Below, piece by piece: positions 1 through 8,654 of a stretch of 64,000 bases of DNA; position 1 is the first letter of the stretch, and each line of letters opens with the position of its first letter. The translations under genes were made by a program, and so were the position numbers. This DNA is from JAGQSZ01 sp049647585 (lineage in GTDB: Bacteria > Actinomycetota > Acidimicrobiia > Acidimicrobiales > Microtrichaceae). The DNA is taken from the NCBI GenBank assembly GCA_049647585.1, contig JBARXY010000011.1, positions 351,326-415,325 of the forward strand, read 5' to 3'. The notes below the pieces were generated by a model. That model was not told where the DNA came from. It ran no database searches and worked only from the letters and a program-made list of their open reading frames with translations.

Positions 1-875
1 GCTAGCCGTTCTCTGACGTCGGCCATTATCGGAGCAAGGATCTGCCTACGCTCCGACAGGACCCGTCCGGCAATGTGTTCGTCGATGGTGGATCCGCAGA
101 TGACAATCTGTTCCTTTGCGGCGAGCAGGGTCCTCTGCATTTCGGAATCGGTGGTTACGGTCCAGCCGATGCGGAGGCCGGGCAAGCCATAGGCCTTGGA
201 CATCGACGAGATGCTCACAACATTCGGGGACAGCGTCGCTGCCAGCGGAATTCGCTCACCGGTATGGGTCAGGTCCCGGTAGGTCTCATCGACGAGCAGG
301 ATCGCCTCGGCCTGTTCGGCCAGCCCGACGAGTCTTCGCAGATCGGCAACCGGGATCATCGTTCCGGTCGGATTGTGGGGACATGTGATGCTGATCAAAC
401 GGGTGGAACCAGGGCGGATCAATTCGGCAACGCGATCCAGGTCGAGTCGCCAGCCGTTGTGGAACTCGAGGTCCACCACATCGAGGTCTGCACCGATGGT
501 CCTCGGCGTCTCCAGGTTCGTCGCATAGTTGGTTCGCACGACAATCGCATGGTCACCACGGTCGAGTTGCGAGGTAGCCACGGCGAACAGTGCCGCCGCG
601 GCACCCGGAAAGACCGTCACATCCTCGGCACTCAGTCCCTTACCCGAGCTCGCGACAGCCGCTCGCAGCACCGGGTCACCCAAATGGTCCCCGTAGCAGA
701 GGACAAGGTCGTCGATGTCGAGTTCCAGACCCAATTCGGACCGACCCAGATCGGACCGACCCAATTCGGACCGACCCAGATCAGATAGGCGACGGTCCGA
801 GATCGAACTCTCTGACAGGTTGTTCGTGATCGTGTCGTAGCCGAGTTGCTCGGGCGACTCGATCTCGATGGGCAT
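1..875 (-). CDS. PLP-dependent class I/II aminotransferase, C-terminus cut by window edge
   Basis: The minus-strand frame runs off the left edge without a stop, so only the N-terminal ~290 residues are present. Fold-type I aminotransferase landmarks are visible: CPHNPTG, the DETYRDL strand with the PLP-contacting Asp/Tyr, and SMSKAYGLPGLRIGW carrying the Schiff-base Lys. Such enzymes move an amino group between an amino acid and a 2-oxo acid in the cytosol; the substrate cannot be told. The start is taken at ATG 875 (MPIEIESPEQ); an in-frame ATG at 890 is an alternative. Residues ~31-46 are a pentapeptide repeat LGRSE/LGRSD encoded by 15-bp tandem units, which looks like an insertion between the N-terminus and the core fold. 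Family certain, specificity unknown. Confidence 0.85.
   Translation of the reverse strand, partial: MPIEIESPEQLGYDTITNNLSESSISDRRLSDLGRSELGRSDLGRSELGLELDIDDLVLCYGDHLGDPVLRAAVASSGKGLSAEDVTVFPGAAAALFAVATSQLDRGDHAIVVRTNYATNLETPRTIGADLDVVDLEFHNGWRLDLDRVAELIRPGSTRLISITCPHNPTGTMIPVADLRRLVGLAEQAEAILLVDETYRDLTHTGERIPLAATLSPNVVSISSMSKAYGLPGLRIGWTVTTDSEMQRTLLAAKEQIVICGSTIDEHIAGRVLSERRQILAPIMADVRERL
727..783. repeat. 15-bp tandem repeat in aminotransferase N-terminus
   Basis: Three 15-bp units (739-753, 754-768, 769-783) plus a partial unit upstream. They alternate between two variants that differ at the GA/AT pair before the last TCG, so odd and even units match best. The unit length keeps frame and encodes LGRS(E/D). 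Confidence 0.9.
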
Positions 876-963
876 CCGGCGATATCGCATGCGTCATGAT
901 CACACGGCTCGGGTCGGTACGCTGTAGGCCCGCATCCCCGATCCAGAAATGGTGCTTCTCCAC

Positions 964-1788
964 ATGAGTGACACAGGCAATCAAAGCGCCGCTTGGCATC
1001 CAGATCCGACCGGTCGCCACGAGTATCGCTGGTTCGACGGAAACGACTGGACCGATCAGGTCAGCACTCAGGGCCAGCAGTCGGTCGACCCCCTCACGGG
1101 CGCACCCGGTAGCCACGTCCCGTCGCGTGATGTGAGTGCACAGAAGGTCGCGAAGGACGTCGCCAAGGCCGGCATTCAGGCCGGTGCCACCCAGGGCGGC
1201 GGAACCCTGTTCACCGAGCCGGTTCTGGTGGTCAACCAGAAGGCGAAGCTCATCGAGTTGAACAACGAGTATGCAATCTCCGACCAGCACGGAAACCAGA
1301 TCGGCGCGGTCCGCGAGGTCGGCCAGAGTACGGCTAAGAAGGTCGTCCGGTTCTTCTCCAACGTGGACCAGTTCCTGACCCACAAGTATCAGGTCGTCGA
1401 CGTCAGCGGCAGGGTCCAGTTGCAGCTGACCCGACCGGCGAAGTTGATGAAGTCGAAGGTCATCGTCGAGGACGGCAACGGCAACGAGGTTGGACAGATC
1501 GTCCAGGAGAACGTGATCGGCAAGATCCATTTCGGCCTGATGGTCGGAGGGAATCGAATCGGTTCGATCGATGCCCAGAACTGGCGGGCTTGGAACTTCA
1601 CGATCTCGAACGAGTCCGGCATCGAGGTCGCCAAGATCACCAAGACCTTCGCCGGCCTCGCCAGGGCGATGTTCACCACCGCTGACAACTATGTAGTCGC
1701 CATCGAACCTGGGGTAGACGGGCCGCTGCTGATGATGACCGTCGCAGCCGCGGTCAGCGTCGACACCGCGCTGAAGCAGGACAGCTAG
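964..1788 (+). CDS. DUF2510 domain protein with LURP-one/scramblase-like domain
   Basis: The first ~25 residues carry a DUF2510 signature (WHPDPTGRHEYRWFDG followed by WTDQV), a short Trp-rich module common at the N-terminus of actinobacterial membrane-associated proteins. From ~residue 75 onward the protein has the repeating beta-strand pattern of the LURP-one-related/phospholipid scramblase-like fold (FTEPVLVVNQK, YAISDQHGNQIG, QVVDVSGRVQLQL, KVIVEDGNGNEVGQI, IGSIDAQNWRAWNFTI). No enzymatic residues are recognisable. ATG 964 (MSDTGNQ) is preferred over in-frame ATG 949 because DUF2510 normally starts within a few residues of the N-terminus. Monocistronic; role unknown, possibly membrane-lipid related by fold only. 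Confidence 0.8.
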   Translation: MSDTGNQSAAWHPDPTGRHEYRWFDGNDWTDQVSTQGQQSVDPLTGAPGSHVPSRDVSAQKVAKDVAKAGIQAGATQGGGTLFTEPVLVVNQKAKLIELNNEYAISDQHGNQIGAVREVGQSTAKKVVRFFSNVDQFLTHKYQVVDVSGRVQLQLTRPAKLMKSKVIVEDGNGNEVGQIVQENVIGKIHFGLMVGGNRIGSIDAQNWRAWNFTISNESGIEVAKITKTFAGLARAMFTTADNYVVAIEPGVDGPLLMMTVAAAVSVDTALKQDS

Positions 1789-1840
1789 ACAAGTAGTCAG
1801 CTAGGACATCCGAACTGGCACCATCGGGGGCCAACTCCAG

Positions 1841-1867
1841 CGGTCGAGCCGGTCGAGCCGGTTGAGC
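1841..1867. repeat. 9-bp tandem repeat between convergent genes
   Basis: Three units of CGGTCGAGC (the third with one change) sit between the stop codons of the DUF2510 gene and the convergent acyl-CoA dehydrogenase gene, four bases before the latter's stop. Confidence 0.75.
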
Positions 1868-1870
1868 GGC

Positions 1871-4021
1871 TCAGTTGATCAGCGGGTCGCGGGGAAGGCC
1901 GAGCAGACGCTCACCGATCTGGTTCCGCTTGATCTCGGAGGTGCCGCCGGCGATCGACAGCGCCCGGTGCATCAGCGCCAACATGCCGCTAATTGCGCCG
2001 GGGCCGTCCAAATAGGCGCCGTCGGGACCTGCCAGGGCGACCAGAATCGCGGCTGACTCGTGGATGTTCTCGGTCAACGCGAGCTTGGTCACCGCGCCCT
2101 CGGGCCCGGGGCCACCGCCCGCAACAGCGCGGTGAACACCACGCTGGTTGAGCGACGTGGCCGCCTCGGAACGGGCGATGTGGCGGCCCACCCGACCGGC
2201 TCCACCGGCTAGCCGCCCGGGGTGCTCCTTGAGAGGGCCGAGCAGCATCTCTGCGGGCACGGTCATTCCCGACTCGCCACCACCGATGCTCACGCTCTCG
2301 TTGCCGAGGGTCGCCCGCGCCACGGTCCAGCCGTCACCCGGGCTGCCCACGACATCGTCGTCGGGGACGAAGACGTCGTCGAAGAACACCTCGTTGAACT
2401 CGCTCATACCCGAGGTCATCCGGAGCGGCCGGACCTCGACGCCCTTGGCGTGCATGTCGATTACGACCGTCGTTATACCGCCGTGCTTGGAGGCCTCAGG
2501 GTCGGTCCTCACCGTGGCCAGACCGAAGCTGCTCAGGTGCGCGCCGCTGGTCCATACCTTCTGGCCGTTGATCAGCCAGCCACCGTCGACCCTGGTCGCC
2601 CGGGCCTTCACGCCAGCTGCGTCCGAGCCCGCATCCGGCTCGCTGAAGAGCTGACACCAGATGACCTCCTGGGCCAGGGCCGGGCGGATCCACCTGGCGA
2701 TCTGGTCCTCGGTCGCATGCTGGATCAGCGTCAGGATCACCCAGCCAGTGATCCCGTAGCTGGGCTTCGCCACACCGGCTGCTTTGAACTCCTCTTCGAT
2801 GACGAGTTGTTCGACCGCACCGGCTTCACGTCCCCAAGGCTTGGGCCAACTGGGCACCGCATAGCCGCTGTCGAGCAGAGCCTTGCTGCGGGCGTCGTCA
2901 TCGAGACCGTCGAGCGAGGCGATGAAAGCCTTGACCTGATCCCGGATCGCCTCCGCTTCGGGTGGCAGGTCGAGCGATCGAGACATGCGGACGCCCTCGC
3001 CGAACAGCGCTGTGACACGTTCAGCTGCACCTTCCAGTCCGGTGATCGACTCAAGGACCGTCGCCCGACGCAGATACATGTGGGCGTCGTGTTCCCAGGT
3101 GAAACCGATCCCGCCGTGAACCTGGATGTTGAGCTGCGCGTTCTGATCCGCCGCCGACATCGCTAGCACCGCTGCCATGGATGAGGCGATCGAGAACTCG
3201 TCGCCACCCGAAGCTCCGACCCGAGCCGCGTCCCAGACCGAGGCAGTCGCCAACTCCAACGCGAGCGCCATATTTGCGCAGTGATGCTTGACGGCTTGGA
3301 AGGTTCCGATCACACGTCCGAACTGCATCCGCTCCTTGGCATATCCGCTTGCCTGATCGGTGCAGAACCTGGCCATCCCGACTGCTTCTGCGGCAAAGAT
3401 GAGCTGCGCTATGTCACGAAGCTTGGAACCGGCTCCGGCGATGACACCCACTGGCGTGTTCTCGAGTGTGATACGGGCGCTGCGACGGGTGGGGTCGAGG
3501 TTCGACGGAACAGTCACCGTGACACCGTCGGACGCCGCATCGATGACGAGTACGTCGTCTCCGGCGAGGACGACCAGGACTTGGGCCAACCCGCCACCGA
3601 CAACCGCCACTGAGCTGCCGGTCGCCCGACCATCCGAAATGGTCACGTCGCTGTCCAGAGCAACCGCCCCGACAACCGAGCCGTCGGCCAGACCCGCCAG
3701 ACGCTCCCCGGACTGATCGGCGAACTCTGCCAGGAAGGCGCTGGCGATGACTGTGGGGACGAACGGTCCGGGAGCCAGACCCCGCCCCATTTCTTCGACC
3801 ACGACGAGCAACTCCATGAGCCCGAAACCGGAACCGCCGAGGTCTTCGGGCAGATGCAGACCGAGCCATCCGAGCGATGCAATCTCGCCCCAGAAGGCGG
3901 GCATCGGCTCAGAGTCGGCTTCGAGCAGTTCTCTGGAAGCTGTGCGGGCGGCCTTCTTGTCGAGGAAATCAGCTACGACCTGACCGAGTTCCACATGATC
4001 GTCAGAGATTGCTATCGCCAT
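1871..4021 (-). CDS. Tandem two-domain acyl-CoA dehydrogenase
   Basis: 716 aa, about twice a normal FadE (~380 aa). Residues 1-~360 form one complete acyl-CoA dehydrogenase unit (N-terminal helices, YAKERMQFGRVIGTFQ, then IQVHGGIGFTWEHD) and residues ~365-716 a second one (QLFSEPDAGSDAAG, LINGQKVWTSGAH for the FAD/substrate strand, and the terminal IAGGTSEIKRNQIGERLLGLP). Flavoenzymes of this type catalyse alpha,beta-dehydrogenation of acyl-CoA thioesters in the cytosol; fused or paired ACADs are frequent in actinobacterial steroid and branched-acid catabolism, but the substrate here is not evident. Start at ATG 4021 with AAAGG upstream. Likely its own transcription unit; a 14-bp palindrome lies 133 bp upstream. 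Confidence 0.9.
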   Translation of the reverse strand: MAIAISDDHVELGQVVADFLDKKAARTASRELLEADSEPMPAFWGEIASLGWLGLHLPEDLGGSGFGLMELLVVVEEMGRGLAPGPFVPTVIASAFLAEFADQSGERLAGLADGSVVGAVALDSDVTISDGRATGSSVAVVGGGLAQVLVVLAGDDVLVIDAASDGVTVTVPSNLDPTRRSARITLENTPVGVIAGAGSKLRDIAQLIFAAEAVGMARFCTDQASGYAKERMQFGRVIGTFQAVKHHCANMALALELATASVWDAARVGASGGDEFSIASSMAAVLAMSAADQNAQLNIQVHGGIGFTWEHDAHMYLRRATVLESITGLEGAAERVTALFGEGVRMSRSLDLPPEAEAIRDQVKAFIASLDGLDDDARSKALLDSGYAVPSWPKPWGREAGAVEQLVIEEEFKAAGVAKPSYGITGWVILTLIQHATEDQIARWIRPALAQEVIWCQLFSEPDAGSDAAGVKARATRVDGGWLINGQKVWTSGAHLSSFGLATVRTDPEASKHGGITTVVIDMHAKGVEVRPLRMTSGMSEFNEVFFDDVFVPDDDVVGSPGDGWTVARATLGNESVSIGGGESGMTVPAEMLLGPLKEHPGRLAGGAGRVGRHIARSEAATSLNQRGVHRAVAGGGPGPEGAVTKLALTENIHESAAILVALAGPDGAYLDGPGAISGMLALMHRALSIAGGTSEIKRNQIGERLLGLPRDPLIN

Positions 4022-4153
4022 CGGGTCTGCCTTTCATCGCCTGATCGCAGTCACGGTACGCCAAGCCGACGACCGCCCGCGCCGCCTGGTCAGCTCGGTC
4101 GACTCAGGTCGGTCGGCTCAGTGCGCAATCCCTACCTTCTGGTTGTCCCTCAA

Positions 4154-4167
4154 ATACCTATAGGTAT
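4154..4167. promoter_or_regulatory. 14-bp perfect palindrome, candidate operator
   Basis: ATACCTATAGGTAT is a perfect 14-bp palindrome and is AT-rich against the local GC-rich background. It lies in the only non-coding gap upstream of the acyl-CoA dehydrogenase gene and downstream of the SDR stop. Placement and symmetry fit a dimeric repressor site; the regulator is unknown. Confidence 0.5.
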
Positions 4168-4221
4168 CGGAGCGACAGCCAGAACGGGCTTGGGTGCGAG
4201 CGGCGGCGCTCACCCACTGCT

Positions 4222-5076
4222 TTAGCCGACCCGTGCCGCTTGGCCCCCGTCTACGGGAAGGATCACGCCTGTGATGAAGGCAGCCTCGTCCGAGGCGAGG
4301 AACAGAGCTGCGTTGGCGACATCCCAAGCCGTCCCCTGCCGACCGAGCGGGACGAACGCGGCTCGATGGGCGGCAACCTCGGAGCGCTCCGTTCCCAGTG
4401 CCGTCGCGATCGCGTCGACAGCCATAGGGGTATCGATGTAACCGGGCATGATCGCGTTGGCTCGAACACCATGTTTCGCGTTGGTGATGGCCAGGTTCTG
4501 TGTCAGCGCGTTCACTCCCGCCTTGGACAGCTTGTAGGCGGTCAGATTGCCCGCTGCAGCTATCGCTGCGAGTGACGAGATGTTGACGATCGCACCATTC
4601 CCCGAGCGTCGCAGTTCCGGCACAGCGGCCCTGCACATCCGCCACATGGAGCGAAGGTTGACGTCCATTATCTGGTCGAAGGCGCTGTCCTGGAGGTGAT
4701 GCGGGGGACCGTCACCAGCTCCTATCCCGACGTTGTTGTGGAGAATGTCGATGCGCCCGAATTTCTCGACCGCGGCCTCGACGACCTGCGCCGGAGCATC
4801 ATCGGCAGAGATGTCTGCCACCACTTGGACGGGATCGATGCCTGTCATTTCAGCGGTCTCGGCGAGTGAGAGCGGATCAAGGTCGACCAGGACGAGTGAC
4901 GCCCCTTCCCTGGCGAAGGTGATCGCCGTTGCCCGGCCGTTGCCGACCGTCTCACCCTCCGCCTGGCCGGCACCGACGATGATCGCGATGCGACCCTTCA
5001 GCCGGCCGCGCCCCTGTGCTGGTCGGTCCGTACCTTCGCCGGTCTCAGGTTCGTCATTGGAAGGTCCGGCGCTCAT
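4222..5076 (-). CDS. SDR-family oxidoreductase
   Basis: Classical short-chain dehydrogenase/reductase of 284 aa: cofactor loop VGAGQAEG near residue 35 (TGxxxGxG variant), LHNNVGIGAG in place of NNAG, catalytic Ser in IVNISSLAAIAA, YKLSK as the YxxxK pair, and the C-terminal FITGVILPVDGG. It would oxidise or reduce a hydroxyl/carbonyl with NAD(P). The first ~28 residues are a Pro/Gly/Glu-rich tail beyond the usual SDR start. Its start overlaps the stop of the upstream CMD-like gene by 4 bp (ATGA), so both are in one operon, which suggests a shared catabolic route. Confidence 0.9.
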   Translation of the reverse strand: MSAGPSNDEPETGEGTDRPAQGRGRLKGRIAIIVGAGQAEGETVGNGRATAITFAREGASLVLVDLDPLSLAETAEMTGIDPVQVVADISADDAPAQVVEAAVEKFGRIDILHNNVGIGAGDGPPHHLQDSAFDQIMDVNLRSMWRMCRAAVPELRRSGNGAIVNISSLAAIAAAGNLTAYKLSKAGVNALTQNLAITNAKHGVRANAIMPGYIDTPMAVDAIATALGTERSEVAAHRAAFVPLGRQGTAWDVANAALFLASDEAAFITGVILPVDGGQAARVG

Positions 5077-5711
5077 GAATCCACCAGCCCCGCGCTACCG
5101 AGGCCGGGTAGCGGTACTTCGGTCGGCACCTGGAACGTCCTGAGTAACCCAGCGAGCATGGCGTAGTGCCCAACGAGCATCGTCAGCTCGATCAGCTGCT
5201 CGGTGCTGTGGGACGTACTCAGCTGCTCCCAAGTCTCGTCGCTCAGGACATGATCGCCGAGTAGTTCATCCGCTGCACGCAGCAGTGCCGCTTCGGTCGG
5301 CGTCCATTCTTCGGAGCCCCCGGACTGCGTCGGATCTTCCAGGGCACCGACTCGGCCAATCTCGACGTCGCTCAACCCGGCTTCACGGGCGATGCCAACG
5401 TGCTGACCCCATTCGTATTCGGATCCGCATCTCATGGCGACCCGCAGGATTACCAGCTCCCGCTCTCTATCCGACAGGGCGCTTCGTTGGAGCAGTTGGC
5501 CCCCGAAGCGGAGCCAGGAACGCATGAGTTTCGGGTGGTTGGCCAAGGTGCTGAACAAGTTGAGCGCACTGTCACCACCGAGGGGCTCAAGTAGCGCTGC
5601 CTGCGCTTCGGTCGCCGAAGCGAGCCTCACGAACGGGGCTCGTGGCTCCGCTCCCGAGGAGCTCGTAGTTGGGCTCGTAGTCGGATCGTCAGCTTGCGCG
5701 TCTTCGGCCAT
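5073..5711 (-). CDS. Carboxymuconolactone decarboxylase family protein
   Basis: 212 aa; the core from ~residue 75 reads SDRERELVILRVAMRCGSEYEWGQHV, the helical signature of the CMD/AhpD-like superfamily, with the Glu and His of the proton-relay site but no CxxC pair, so it is not an AhpD-type peroxidase partner. A Thr/Ser/Pro-rich segment precedes the domain. First gene of a two-gene operon with the SDR (4-bp overlap). ATG 5711 is chosen over TTG 5714 because TAGAGT lies exactly 6 nt upstream of it, which predicts a leaderless transcript. Probable role in aromatic or other catabolism; substrate unknown. Confidence 0.85.
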   Translation of the reverse strand: MAEDAQADDPTTSPTTSSSGAEPRAPFVRLASATEAQAALLEPLGGDSALNLFSTLANHPKLMRSWLRFGGQLLQRSALSDRERELVILRVAMRCGSEYEWGQHVGIAREAGLSDVEIGRVGALEDPTQSGGSEEWTPTEAALLRAADELLGDHVLSDETWEQLSTSHSTEQLIELTMLVGHYAMLAGLLRTFQVPTEVPLPGLGSAGLVDS

Positions 5712-5717
5712 CAACGG

Positions 5718-5723
5718 ACTCTA
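5718..5723 (-). promoter_or_regulatory. -10 box of leaderless promoter (CMD-SDR operon)
   Basis: TAGAGT on the minus strand, 6 nt before ATG 5711. This fits transcription starting at or next to the start codon. Confidence 0.6.
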
Positions 5724-5822
5724 TGCCCGCCAAATGCCCGCCGGGCTTTGGGTCGGTGCCGGACAAGAGCGGCACCTGCGAACACGCTGCTGGACCCGGC
5801 GCGCGAACTTCCACGTACAGCT

Positions 5823-5870
5823 CAAGGGCCGAGTTCGAGGGGATCAAGCCCACTTCGAACCCGGCCCTTG
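5823..5870. terminator. 16-bp stem hairpin between CsbD and CMD genes
   Basis: Arms 5823-5838 and 5855-5870 pair at 15 of 16 positions around a 16-nt loop. The hairpin lies 26 bp beyond the csbD-like stop, as expected of a terminator, but no T-run follows on either strand. It could instead be a processing or blocking structure. Confidence 0.4.
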
Positions 5871-5896
5871 GCACAACGTAGGGCACAGCTGCGACG

Positions 5897-6088
5897 TCAG
5901 TCCTTGTGGAGTCTGTCCTTGACGTCGTTGACCTTGTCCTCGGCCCAGTTCTTGGCGTCATCGATCTTGTCCTTGACGCTCGCTGAGGCTTGGTCGGTCT
6001 TGCCTTCCCTCTTGAGATCCTCGTTGTCGGTCAAGGCACCTGCTCCTTCTTTGATCCGACCTTTGATCTCGTCTTCTTTGCCTGCCAT
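5897..6088 (-). CDS. CsbD-family small stress protein
   Basis: 63 aa, highly charged, no hydrophobic segment. It opens with MAGKEDEIKGRIKEGAGAL and has a second, related half (KTDQASASVKDKIDDAKNWAEDKV), the pattern of the CsbD family (general-stress protein in Bacillus, YjbJ in E. coli). Biochemical function of the family is not known. A consensus AGGAGG lies 7 nt upstream of ATG 6088. Monocistronic, with a hairpin downstream; expected to be stress-induced by analogy only. Confidence 0.9.
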   Translation of the reverse strand: MAGKEDEIKGRIKEGAGALTDNEDLKREGKTDQASASVKDKIDDAKNWAEDKVNDVKDRLHKD

Positions 6089-6218
6089 GCGAGCCTCCTG
6101 TTCTTAGGTCGACGGTCGACCGTCAAAGACTCCTACCCGTCAGCGACTTCTGTGATTCGTGCCGCCAAGCAGTCTCACAGGAGCCATCCGAGCAATCACC
6201 TGCGACGAGTCGCACCGC

Positions 6219-6224
6219 TAGGTT
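6219..6224 (+). promoter_or_regulatory. -10 box of leaderless promoter (aldo/keto reductase)
   Basis: TAGGTT with 6 nt to ATG 6231. Confidence 0.5.
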
Positions 6225-6230
6225 GGAAGG

Positions 6231-7226
6231 ATGCGGCGCACAGAACTGGGCTCGAGCGGACTCAGGGCCAGTTCGCTCGGACTGGGTCTGGCCTCGTTGG
6301 GACGACCGGGCTACATCAACCTCGGTCACAGGGCCGACTTCGGCGGTGAGCTCGACCCGGACGTTGTCAGAGGCAACGCGATCAAGGTTCTTGACGTCGC
6401 GGCCGAACTCGGCATTCTGTATTTCGATACGGCCCGCTCCTACGGGCGGGCTGAGGAATTCCTGGCGCACTGGCTCGCGGAACGATCAATTCAACCGGGT
6501 GAGGTCACCGTTGGATCGAAATGGGGGTACACCTACACCGCTGAGTGGAAGGTGAATGCCCGAACGCACGAGGTCAAGGACCATTCGCTCCAGACCCTGC
6601 GACAACAACACCGGGAGTCGATGAATTTGCTGGGCCCCTGGCTGAGCCTTTATCAGGTGCATTCGGCGACTCTGGACAGCGGAATCCTCGATGACGACTC
6701 GGTGCTGGACGAACTGGCATCCCTGCGGGACGGCGGACAACGGATCGGCCTCACCGTCAGCGGCACCCATCAGAGTGAGGTCATCCGTCGGGCCATCGGT
6801 ATCGAGCGTTCTGGGATTCGCGTCTTCGACACCGTGCAGGCCACGTTCAACGTGCTGGAGCGATCCGCCGAAGACGCTCTGCGAGAGGCCCACGGGTCGG
6901 GGCTCGGAGTGATCGTCAAGGAGGCGCTCGCCAACGGACGCCTGACCGAGAGAAACCGTTCGCTTGCTCCCGGAGTAGCCGCCACAATGACCAGCAATGC
7001 CCAGCACGCAGACGGATCTGCGTCGTTCGACCAGGTGTCCTTGGCCTTCGTCCTTGCCCAGAACTTCGTCGACGTTGTCCTGAGTGGAGCGACGACGGTC
7101 GATCAGTTGCGGTCCAACGTCGGTGCCGTCGATCGGGCCCTCGATCTGGATCTGGATGCTCTCGCGGGACTCAGCCAGTCAGCGGAGGAGTATTGGCGGG
7201 ACCGGTCTCGGCTCCCATGGACCTGA
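6231..7226 (+). CDS. Aldo/keto reductase
   Basis: 331 aa TIM-barrel oxidoreductase. The tetrad can be read: Asp and Tyr in FDTARSYGRAEEFL, Lys in VGSKWGYTY and His in YQVHSATLD. RTELGSSGLRASSLGLGLASLG at the N-terminus is the usual AKR opening strand and helix. The C-terminus retains the cofactor-binding GATTVDQLRSNV segment, so NADPH-dependent carbonyl reduction is expected; substrate unknown. The last 56 bp overlap, tail to tail, the convergent DHA2 transporter gene. The start is supported by a TAGGTT box 6 nt upstream. Confidence 0.9.
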   Translation: MRRTELGSSGLRASSLGLGLASLGRPGYINLGHRADFGGELDPDVVRGNAIKVLDVAAELGILYFDTARSYGRAEEFLAHWLAERSIQPGEVTVGSKWGYTYTAEWKVNARTHEVKDHSLQTLRQQHRESMNLLGPWLSLYQVHSATLDSGILDDDSVLDELASLRDGGQRIGLTVSGTHQSEVIRRAIGIERSGIRVFDTVQATFNVLERSAEDALREAHGSGLGVIVKEALANGRLTERNRSLAPGVAATMTSNAQHADGSASFDQVSLAFVLAQNFVDVVLSGATTVDQLRSNVGAVDRALDLDLDALAGLSQSAEEYWRDRSRLPWT

Positions 7227-8652
7227 GTTGGGAGTTTCGAATCCCGATCCACGCGATGGTTGCACCCAGTGCGACCAGACCTGCGCAGATCAGCGAAGCT
7301 CTCTGGAAGCCCCGGGTGAACACCGCAGCGTCGTTGTCGGCGTCTCCGGTCAGTCCGGCCAGCGCGGGTAGGGCCGCGACGGCGATCAGCCCCGCCACAC
7401 GTGCGACCGCATTGTTGATGCCCGACGCCACCCCGGCGTTGTCCGACGCCGCCGCGGCGAGAACCGTCGCAGTCAGAGGAGCGACCATCAGGGACAGCCC
7501 CAGACCGAAGACCACCACGGCCGGGAAGGCCGCTTCCAGATAGCTCGTACCTGGACTGATCCGGGTCATCATCACCAGACCGATCGCGATGACCACGGGC
7601 CCGAACGTCATCGGCACCCGAGGTCCGATGCGTTGGGATAGCGCCCCCGCCCGGGTCGATAGAAACAGCATCAGAACCGTGATCGGCAACATCGCTGCGC
7701 CGGCTTCAAGAGGCGAATACTTGAGCGACACCTGCAAGTGGATGACGAGCAGGAACATGTTCCCGGCGAGGGCCGCATAGATGGTGAAGGTGACCAGGTT
7801 CGCTGCGCTGAATTGCCGGGACCGGAAAAGTCCGAGTGGCACCATCGGTGATTCGCTCCGGGATTCGGCAACGACCATTCCCACCAAGCCGAGAACTCCA
7901 ACAACCCCGGAGACGGCGACGACAACAGGGGACGCGCCCGCTGGTCCCTCGATCAACGCATAGGTACTCCCGGCAAGGCCGATGACACCCAGTACAGATC
8001 CCCGATAGTCGAGTGGACCCACCAGTGCGGGATTCCGCGATTCGGGAACCTTCGGGATGGCAATGAAAATGATGACGGCGAGCGGGATGTTGAGTAGGAA
8101 GATCAGCCGCCACGACACCGCCGAGATCAGGTACCCCCCGGCGAATGGCCCGATCGCCGTGGCTATGCCGCCAAGTCCGGACCAGGCCCCAATGGCCCGA
8201 CCCCTGTCGGAGGGCTCGAAGCTCGCTTCGATGATCGCCAGGCTTCCGGGTGTCAACAGCGCCCCGCCAACCCCTTGAAGTGCCCGCGCTGCGATCAGAA
8301 ATGTCAGGTTCGGCGCGACGCCGCTCAGGAGTGAGGCTGCCATGAACCATACGACTCCGATCGTGAAGACCTTCCGTCGTCCGTACCTGTCCCCCAGTGA
8401 GCCGCTCAGAAGGATCAGCGACGCCAGGGTGAGCAAATAGCCCGTCACGACCCACTGGAGTCCGGCCACACCCGAGTTGAAGTCATCGGCTATCGCCGGG
8501 AGTGCGACGTTGACCACCGTCGAGTCGAGCGCCGCCATTCCCGATCCGAGAACGGTCGCCAACAACACCCAACGACCGAGCGTCGTTCCGTAGCGGACCG
8601 TGGGAGCCAGATCCGAATCAGGTGGAGTTGTCGGCGTCGGCTCCGGGACCAT
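7171..8652 (-). CDS. MFS drug/efflux transporter, DHA2 (14-TM) family
   Basis: 493 aa with about 14 hydrophobic segments. Family motifs are clear: LDSTVVNVALP in TM1, GSLGDRYGRRKVF (motif A) between TM2 and TM3, RALQGVGGALLTPGS, and the antiporter motif ATAIGPFAGGYL in TM5. Such proteins export small hydrophobic molecules by proton antiport across the inner membrane. ATG 8652 is chosen (2 bp after the SDR stop); an in-frame ATG at 8670 would overlap the SDR gene. Translational linkage to the upstream SDR suggests export of, or protection from, a compound handled by that enzyme. Confidence 0.92.
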   Translation of the reverse strand: MVPEPTPTTPPDSDLAPTVRYGTTLGRWVLLATVLGSGMAALDSTVVNVALPAIADDFNSGVAGLQWVVTGYLLTLASLILLSGSLGDRYGRRKVFTIGVVWFMAASLLSGVAPNLTFLIAARALQGVGGALLTPGSLAIIEASFEPSDRGRAIGAWSGLGGIATAIGPFAGGYLISAVSWRLIFLLNIPLAVIIFIAIPKVPESRNPALVGPLDYRGSVLGVIGLAGSTYALIEGPAGASPVVVAVSGVVGVLGLVGMVVAESRSESPMVPLGLFRSRQFSAANLVTFTIYAALAGNMFLLVIHLQVSLKYSPLEAGAAMLPITVLMLFLSTRAGALSQRIGPRVPMTFGPVVIAIGLVMMTRISPGTSYLEAAFPAVVVFGLGLSLMVAPLTATVLAAAASDNAGVASGINNAVARVAGLIAVAALPALAGLTGDADNDAAVFTRGFQRASLICAGLVALGATIAWIGIRNSQLRSMGAETGPANTPPLTG

Positions 8653-8654
8653 AG

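Noticed and set aside
2222..3166. 314-codon plus-strand open frame inside the acyl-CoA dehydrogenase
   Set aside because: Antisense shadow with His/Arg-rich composition and no recognisable domain.
5823..5870. Possible tRNA because of GTTCGA-like bases
   Set aside because: It folds as one long hairpin; no acceptor/anticodon arms or CCA end.
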